In this document: piece after piece, positions 5,620 through 8,387 of the stretch
Layout of the letters: each line of letters starts with the position of its first letter
Position numbering within the stretch: position 1 is the first letter of the stretch
Source of the DNA: Bacillota bacterium
GTDB lineage: Bacteria > Bacillota > Clostridia > Christensenellales > CALWSW01
Assembly (NCBI GenBank): GCA_023402915.1
Contig: JAEYFO010000208.1
Location: 1 to 8,387, forward strand
Reading direction: 5' to 3'
Length of the DNA: 8,387 nt
Made by a program: the position numbers and the translations under genes
Notes under the pieces: model-generated
The model's input: the letters and a program-made list of their open reading frames with translations, nothing else
Databases searched by the model: none
What the model was told of the DNA's origin: nothing

Positions 5620-6753
5620 TCAGCCCTGCATGGCCGCGATGAGGCGGAACAGCTGCCGCCCGCTGAAAGCGAGGTTCTCTTTGGCGTGCTCCATCTGCCA
5701 CTCGACAGGCCTGACCTGGCTGCAACAGGAGAACATCGCCGTGATACCCATAGTATACAACGATTCGCAGCCCTGCGCCAGCGCGCCGGAAAGCACGATG
5801 GCCGGAACGCCCGCCGCCGCCGCCCGCTTGCCCACGCCGCAGGCCACTTTGCCCATGGCGCTCTGCTCGTCCGTCCGTCCTTCGCCCGTCACGACGAGAG
5901 AAGCGCCCGAGAGATGTTTGTCAAATTCCAGCGCGTCCAGAACGATCTCCAGCCCCGGCCGCAGCTGCGCGCCGAAAAACGCCGCCAGCGGAAGCGCCAT
6001 GCCGCCCGCCGCGCCCATGCCCGGCGTGTTCAAAAGGGAAATGTCGCTTTCCCGTTCCATCACGGTGCAAAGGTTTTTCAGCCCCGCGTCCAGCCGCTCG
6101 ACCATGGCGGCATCCGCGCCTTTTTGCGGGCCGTAAATGGCCGCCGCGCCCTTGGGGCCGCACAGGGGGTTTTCCACATCGCAGGCAATGGTGAGCTTCG
6201 TTTCCCGAAGGGCCGGGAGCACGCCGGAGCGATCGATGCGCCGGACTGCCTGCATCGACGCGCCGCAGGGAGGAAGCTCCCTTTCGTTTTCATCAAGGAA
6301 GCGCACGCCCAGCGCCGCCGCCGCGCCCATGCCGCCGTCGTTCGTCCCGCTGCCGCCAAGGCCCAGGACGATTTTCCGGCATCCGCGCCGCAGTGCGTCT
6401 TTGATCAGCTCGCCCGTGCCGAACGTGCTGGTTTTTTCCGGATTCCGCCGCTCTTTGGGCACCAGGGGCAGACCGCTCGCCGCCGCCATTTCGATGGCGG
6501 CAGAACCGTCGGAAAGCAGCGCATAGCAGGCTTCCACCGGCTGGCCCAGCGGGCCCTGCACCCGGCAGAAGATCCTTTCGCCGCCTGCCGCAGCCAAGAG
6601 CGCGTCCACCATTCCCTCGCCGCCGTCCGCCACGGGCAGGCTCACGCACTGCGCGCCAGGCAGGCACTCAGCGGCAGCCTCCGTGAGAATTTTGCAGACC
6701 TCCTGCGCGGAAAGAGAGCCTTTGAAGGAATCGGGCGCAAACAAAAGTTTCAT
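5620..6753 (-). CDS. garK: Glycerate 2-kinase (GarK/GlxK family)
   Basis: This cytoplasmic enzyme phosphorylates D-glycerate with ATP; family members linked to sugar-acid or glyoxylate use mainly make 2-phosphoglycerate, which enters lower glycolysis. The 377-residue length is normal. Family signatures are present in order: FAPDSFKGSLSA (5-16), VADGGEG (41-47), GLGGSGTNDGGMG (131-143), CDVENPLCGPKGA (191-203), YGPQKG (207-212), GMGAAGGMALPL (246-257) and VTGEGRTDEQSAMGK (288-302). I chose ATG 6751-6753 because AAAAAGGAGA lies just upstream and the protein then starts with the standard MKLLFAPDSFKGS; a longer in-frame start would overlap the terminator of the hydrolase. It lies between the hydrolase and its probable regulator CdaR. 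No promoter of its own is obvious. The neighbouring cdaR makes a glycerate or aldarate catabolic role likely. Confidence 0.94.
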   Translation of the reverse strand: MKLLFAPDSFKGSLSAQEVCKILTEAAAECLPGAQCVSLPVADGGEGMVDALLAAAGGERIFCRVQGPLGQPVEACYALLSDGSAAIEMAAASGLPLVPKERRNPEKTSTFGTGELIKDALRRGCRKIVLGLGGSGTNDGGMGAAAALGVRFLDENERELPPCGASMQAVRRIDRSGVLPALRETKLTIACDVENPLCGPKGAAAIYGPQKGADAAMVERLDAGLKNLCTVMERESDISLLNTPGMGAAGGMALPLAAFFGAQLRPGLEIVLDALEFDKHLSGASLVVTGEGRTDEQSAMGKVACGVGKRAAAAGVPAIVLSGALAQGCESLYTMGITAMFSCCSQVRPVEWQMEHAKENLAFSGRQLFRLIAAMQG

Positions 6754-6785
6754 GACTGTTTCTCCTTTTTGTCCTGTTCCTGTGT

Positions 6786-6824
6786 GAAAAAGGGCGCGGA
6801 GCAAACCGCCCGCACCCCTTTTTC
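6786..6824 (-). terminator. Rho-independent terminator of the alpha/beta hydrolase gene
   Basis: On the minus strand GAAAAAGGGGTGCGG (6810-6824) pairs with CCGCGCCCTTTTTC (6786-6799), giving a 9-bp outer stem and a 4-bp inner stem with a small bulge; the transcript ends in TTTTTC. It starts 38 bases after the hydrolase stop and ends 33 bases before the garK start, leaving too little room for a full promoter downstream of it. Confidence 0.75.
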
Positions 6825-6862
6825 GCTGTGCTCAAAGTTTCCAGTCTTTTGATTTTCCCTCT

Positions 6863-7672
6863 TTAGCCAGCGACGAATTCCGCAACGACCTTGTTGAACT
6901 TCTCGGGTTCTTCCCAGAAGAGCATATGGCCGGAATTTTCGAAGAACACCGTCTTTGCGCCGGGGATCGTCTCGCCCACATAGGCGCTGCCCTGCCAGTT
7001 AAAGACCTTGCTCTGACGGGCGACGCACACCAGCGTGGGCAGGTTGATCTGGGGCAGGAAATCGCGCCAGTCGAGGTTCGTATGGTCGCGCATGATCTCG
7101 ATGCGGACGTAAGGCGGGCACAGGGAGATCTCGTCGGCGATGAACTTGACTTCTTCCGCAGAGGGATCGTGATGCAGGCAGGCGTAGGCCAGACCTTCCG
7201 CCGCGCCGCGGGGATCGTACTTGATGTCGTAGCAGGTGCGGATGAACATCTCGACGTCGTAGCAGCCGTTCTGACCCCAGACCCAGTCGGGACCGGTGTA
7301 CTGCGCGGGCGCCTGATCGACGCACACGAGGCCCTTGAGGCGATAGTTGCCGAACAGTTCGATGTAGCTCCAGAGGATGGAAGCGCCCATGGACCAGCCC
7401 AGCACCGTCACGTCCTTGACGTCGAGGTGGTCGAGCAGGTTCTTCACGTCCATCGCGTAGCGGGAGATCCGATGGCTGTGCAGCACTTTTTCAGACTGAC
7501 CGTGGCCGCGCATATCCATGCAGATCACCTTGCAGGTCTTGGCCAGCTCCTCAACGTTCTTCTTCCAGAACTTTGTGGTGCAGGTCCAACCGGGGAGCAT
7601 GAACAGGGGCTTGCCTTCGCCCTTGACCTCATAATAGATTTCCACATTGTCGTTCGTCTTGAAAGTAGCCAT
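6863..7672 (-). CDS. Alpha/beta hydrolase fold protein
   Basis: The 269-residue cytoplasmic protein has the fold's main landmarks: an oxyanion-hole segment FMLPGW (24-29), the charged turn DMRGHGQS (53-60), the nucleophile elbow GWSMG (92-96, Ser94) and the catalytic histidine in GHMLFWEEPEKF (248-259, His249). The usual acid after strand beta-7 seems to be missing: the region VARQSKVF (217-224) has Ser221 where an Asp is expected. Asp119 in CVDQAPA, after strand beta-6, could replace it. Substrate is unknown; esters, lactones or C-C bond cleavage are all possible for such proteins, and an enol-lactonase-like role is only a guess. I chose ATG 7670-7672 because GGAGGT ends 5 bases upstream; the ATG 15 bases further up overlaps that site. 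It has its own promoter, a roughly 100-nt AT-rich leader with repeats, and its own terminator. Frequent AAG, ATC, CTG and GAG codons suggest good expression. Confidence 0.88.
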   Translation of the reverse strand: MATFKTNDNVEIYYEVKGEGKPLFMLPGWTCTTKFWKKNVEELAKTCKVICMDMRGHGQSEKVLHSHRISRYAMDVKNLLDHLDVKDVTVLGWSMGASILWSYIELFGNYRLKGLVCVDQAPAQYTGPDWVWGQNGCYDVEMFIRTCYDIKYDPRGAAEGLAYACLHHDPSAEEVKFIADEISLCPPYVRIEIMRDHTNLDWRDFLPQINLPTLVCVARQSKVFNWQGSAYVGETIPGAKTVFFENSGHMLFWEEPEKFNKVVAEFVAG

Positions 7673-7695
7673 GTGATACCTCCGCATTTTTTGAT

Positions 7696-7735
7696 TTGTT
7701 TTCAGAATTTTTCGAATGGATTGTTTTGAGAATTT
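7696..7735. repeat. Imperfect tandem repeat in the hydrolase leader
   Basis: TTGTTTTCAGAATTT (7696-7710) recurs as TTGTTTTGAGAATTT (7721-7735) with one mismatch and a 25-base period. The hexamer GAATTT appears again at 7760-7765 and 7768-7773. The repeats lie in the transcribed leader between promoter and start codon. AT-richness makes chance similarity possible. Confidence 0.45.
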
Positions 7736-7774
7736 GTTTGATCTGCACTTGTTTTCCGTGAATTTCTGAATTTC

Positions 7775-7802
7775 AGTATATCACCTTTTCTTTTTCCGTC
7801 AA
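7775..7802 (-). promoter_or_regulatory. Sigma-A promoter of the alpha/beta hydrolase gene
   Basis: On the minus strand TTGACG (7797-7802) and TATACT (7775-7780) are 16 bases apart, predicting a start near 7768 and a leader of about 97 nt. An 11-base inverted repeat, CTGAA-A-TTCAG (7766-7776), overlaps the end of the -10 box and the start site, a good position for a repressor. Confidence 0.65.
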
Positions 7803-7931
7803 TGTTCTATCAAACCATGAAATGTTCGGATCGTTGTGTTTTTGACCAAAAATCCGGAAAACACCGCTTTTCTGTTCACAAATCGTTTACCAATTTGAAA
7901 AATCGCTTTCTGTACGTTTGCTGAAACGATA

Positions 7932-7940
7932 TGATATAAT
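7932..7940 (+). promoter_or_regulatory. Extended -10 promoter of the lipoprotein gene
   Basis: TGATATAAT (7932-7940) is a perfect extended -10 element (TG, one base, TATAAT). No good -35 box is found at 16-18 bases upstream, which is common for extended -10 promoters. Inverted heptamers ATCGTTT (7882-7888) and AAACGAT (7924-7930) flank the expected polymerase region. The predicted start near 7947 gives a leader of about 125 nt. Confidence 0.6.
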
Positions 7941-7954
7941 GGAAGAAAAATTTT

Positions 7955-7986
7955 CGCCGCAAGCTCTTTGCGGCGCGCCGCTTTTT
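7955..7986 (+). promoter_or_regulatory. GC-rich leader hairpin with alternative pairing, possible attenuator
   Basis: CGCCGCAA (7955-7962) pairs with TTGCGGCG (7968-7975). Directly after it comes CGCCGC (7976-7981) and TTTTT (7982-7986), which could compete for the same GCGGCG. The structure begins about 8 bases after the predicted transcript start. A second small stem (GGCAG/CTGCC, about 8038-8054) lies just before the ribosome binding site. A regulatory role is inference. Confidence 0.3.
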
Positions 7987-8071
7987 GAAAAACCTCTCCA
8001 CGGCCGCCCGTGTATTGCGCAGGCGGACGTTTTGCAGGCAGGACTTTTCTGCCGCCAGAAAGGAATGGATC

Positions 8072-8387
8072 ATGAAAAAAACCGCGCGTTTTCTCAGCGC
8101 CGCCCTGGGGCTCTGCCTTTTGGCCGGATGCGGCCGCAGCAGCGAAGCGCCCCTTTCCCCCGCCCCTTCAGAGGTGGTTGTCATTTCTCCGCCCGCATTT
8201 TCGCCGGAACCGGAGCCCACTGCCGCACCCGAAGCGCTTTCGTCGTTCTTTTTCCGCCGCCCGGATGGAAAATCCGGCGTGCTGCGCTCGGACGGCACAT
8301 TCTCCGTCCCCTGCCAGTACGATTCCCTCTGGGGCGCCGGCGTGCCCGACCGGTATTGCGCCGGGAAATATCCCGCTGCGGGAACGC
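8072..8387 (+). CDS. Predicted lipoprotein with a WG-repeat-like segment, truncated by the window end
   Basis: The visible 105 residues begin with a lipoprotein signal peptide: MKKTAR, a hydrophobic core, and the lipobox LLAGC with the lipid-carrying Cys at residue 20. The mature protein would be anchored to the outer face of the cytoplasmic membrane. A Pro-, Ser- and Glu-rich low-complexity linker follows (about 21-55), typical of a spacer through the cell wall. From about 60 the sequence FRRPDGKSGVLRSDGT and VPCQYDSLWG resembles WG repeats (G-x-x-D-x-x-G-x-x-x-I-P-x-x-Y-D), a beta-rich repeat of unknown binding role. The start is ATG 8072, with AAGGA (8060-8064) 7 bases upstream; the ATG at 8065 is in another frame and gives no signal peptide. 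The reading frame is open to the end of the window, so the protein is incomplete. An opposite-strand frame over the same bases is a shadow. Confidence 0.8.
   Translation, partial: MKKTARFLSAALGLCLLAGCGRSSEAPLSPAPSEVVVISPPAFSPEPEPTAAPEALSSFFFRRPDGKSGVLRSDGTFSVPCQYDSLWGAGVPDRYCAGKYPAAGT

Noticed and set aside
5590..6852. 420-codon open frame on the plus strand
   Set aside because: It is the antisense shadow of garK and includes its terminator; the residue composition (Arg, His, Ala) is not protein-like, while garK carries all family motifs.
6926..7729. 267-codon open frame on the plus strand
   Set aside because: It is antisense to the alpha/beta hydrolase and ends in the AT-rich leader; no ribosome binding site or family signature.
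7876..8298. 140-codon open frame on the minus strand
   Set aside because: It runs antisense across the lipoprotein signal peptide, its ribosome binding site and its promoter, with a basic low-complexity product; the plus-strand reading has a lipobox and normal start signals.

Overview
The window looks like chromosomal DNA of a GC-rich low-branching Firmicute (Clostridia-like, possibly gut or anaerobic). This is inferred from strong AGGAGG-type ribosome binding sites before almost every gene, textbook sigma-A promoters in AT-rich gaps, compact Rho-independent terminators, and families common in Clostridia (DUF4491, DUF4213/DUF364, CdaR plus GarK, a small Cys-rich HMA protein). No rRNA, tRNA, CRISPR array or insertion sequence was seen.

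Layout. Positions 1-80 (minus strand) read as a piece of a short-chain dehydrogenase that does not belong to the next gene. At a GGGATCCC palindrome (76-83) it joins abruptly to a truncated ccsA (76-693), whose WWD heme-handling motif is cut just after Trp-Asp-Pro. resB (700-1932) lies directly upstream of ccsA, so the two form a cytochrome c maturation (System II) operon reading leftward from a promoter near 1982-2010. A divergent gap follows. Two rightward genes of unknown function come next: a small membrane protein (DUF4491, 2417-2725) and a DUF4213/DUF364 protein (2810-3556). A bidirectional terminator (about 3584-3632) separates them from a leftward gene for a membrane-anchored Cys-rich HMA metal-binding protein (3642-4016), which has a consensus promoter and a long leader. 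Further right, all leftward, are a CdaR-type sugar-diacid regulator (4291-5454), glycerate 2-kinase garK (5620-6753) and an alpha/beta hydrolase (6863-7672) with its own promoter. A rightward lipoprotein gene (from 8072) runs off the right end.

How the genes fit together. resB-ccsA supply heme ligation to apocytochrome c outside the membrane. garK and cdaR form a familiar pair in which the regulator senses glycerate or sugar diacids and the kinase feeds 2-phosphoglycerate into glycolysis. The hydrolase upstream is separated from garK by a terminator, but no clear garK promoter is visible, so partial read-through is possible. The HMA protein probably handles a soft metal or iron at the membrane.

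The most important caution is the junction at 76-83. It looks like a ligation or assembly chimera at a BamHI/Sau3AI-type site rather than a natural gene fusion. No wholly new multi-gene system is evident. The most novel biology is in the uncharacterised DUF4491-DUF364 pair, the HMA fusion protein, and several unassigned palindromes or repeats that sit exactly on promoters.
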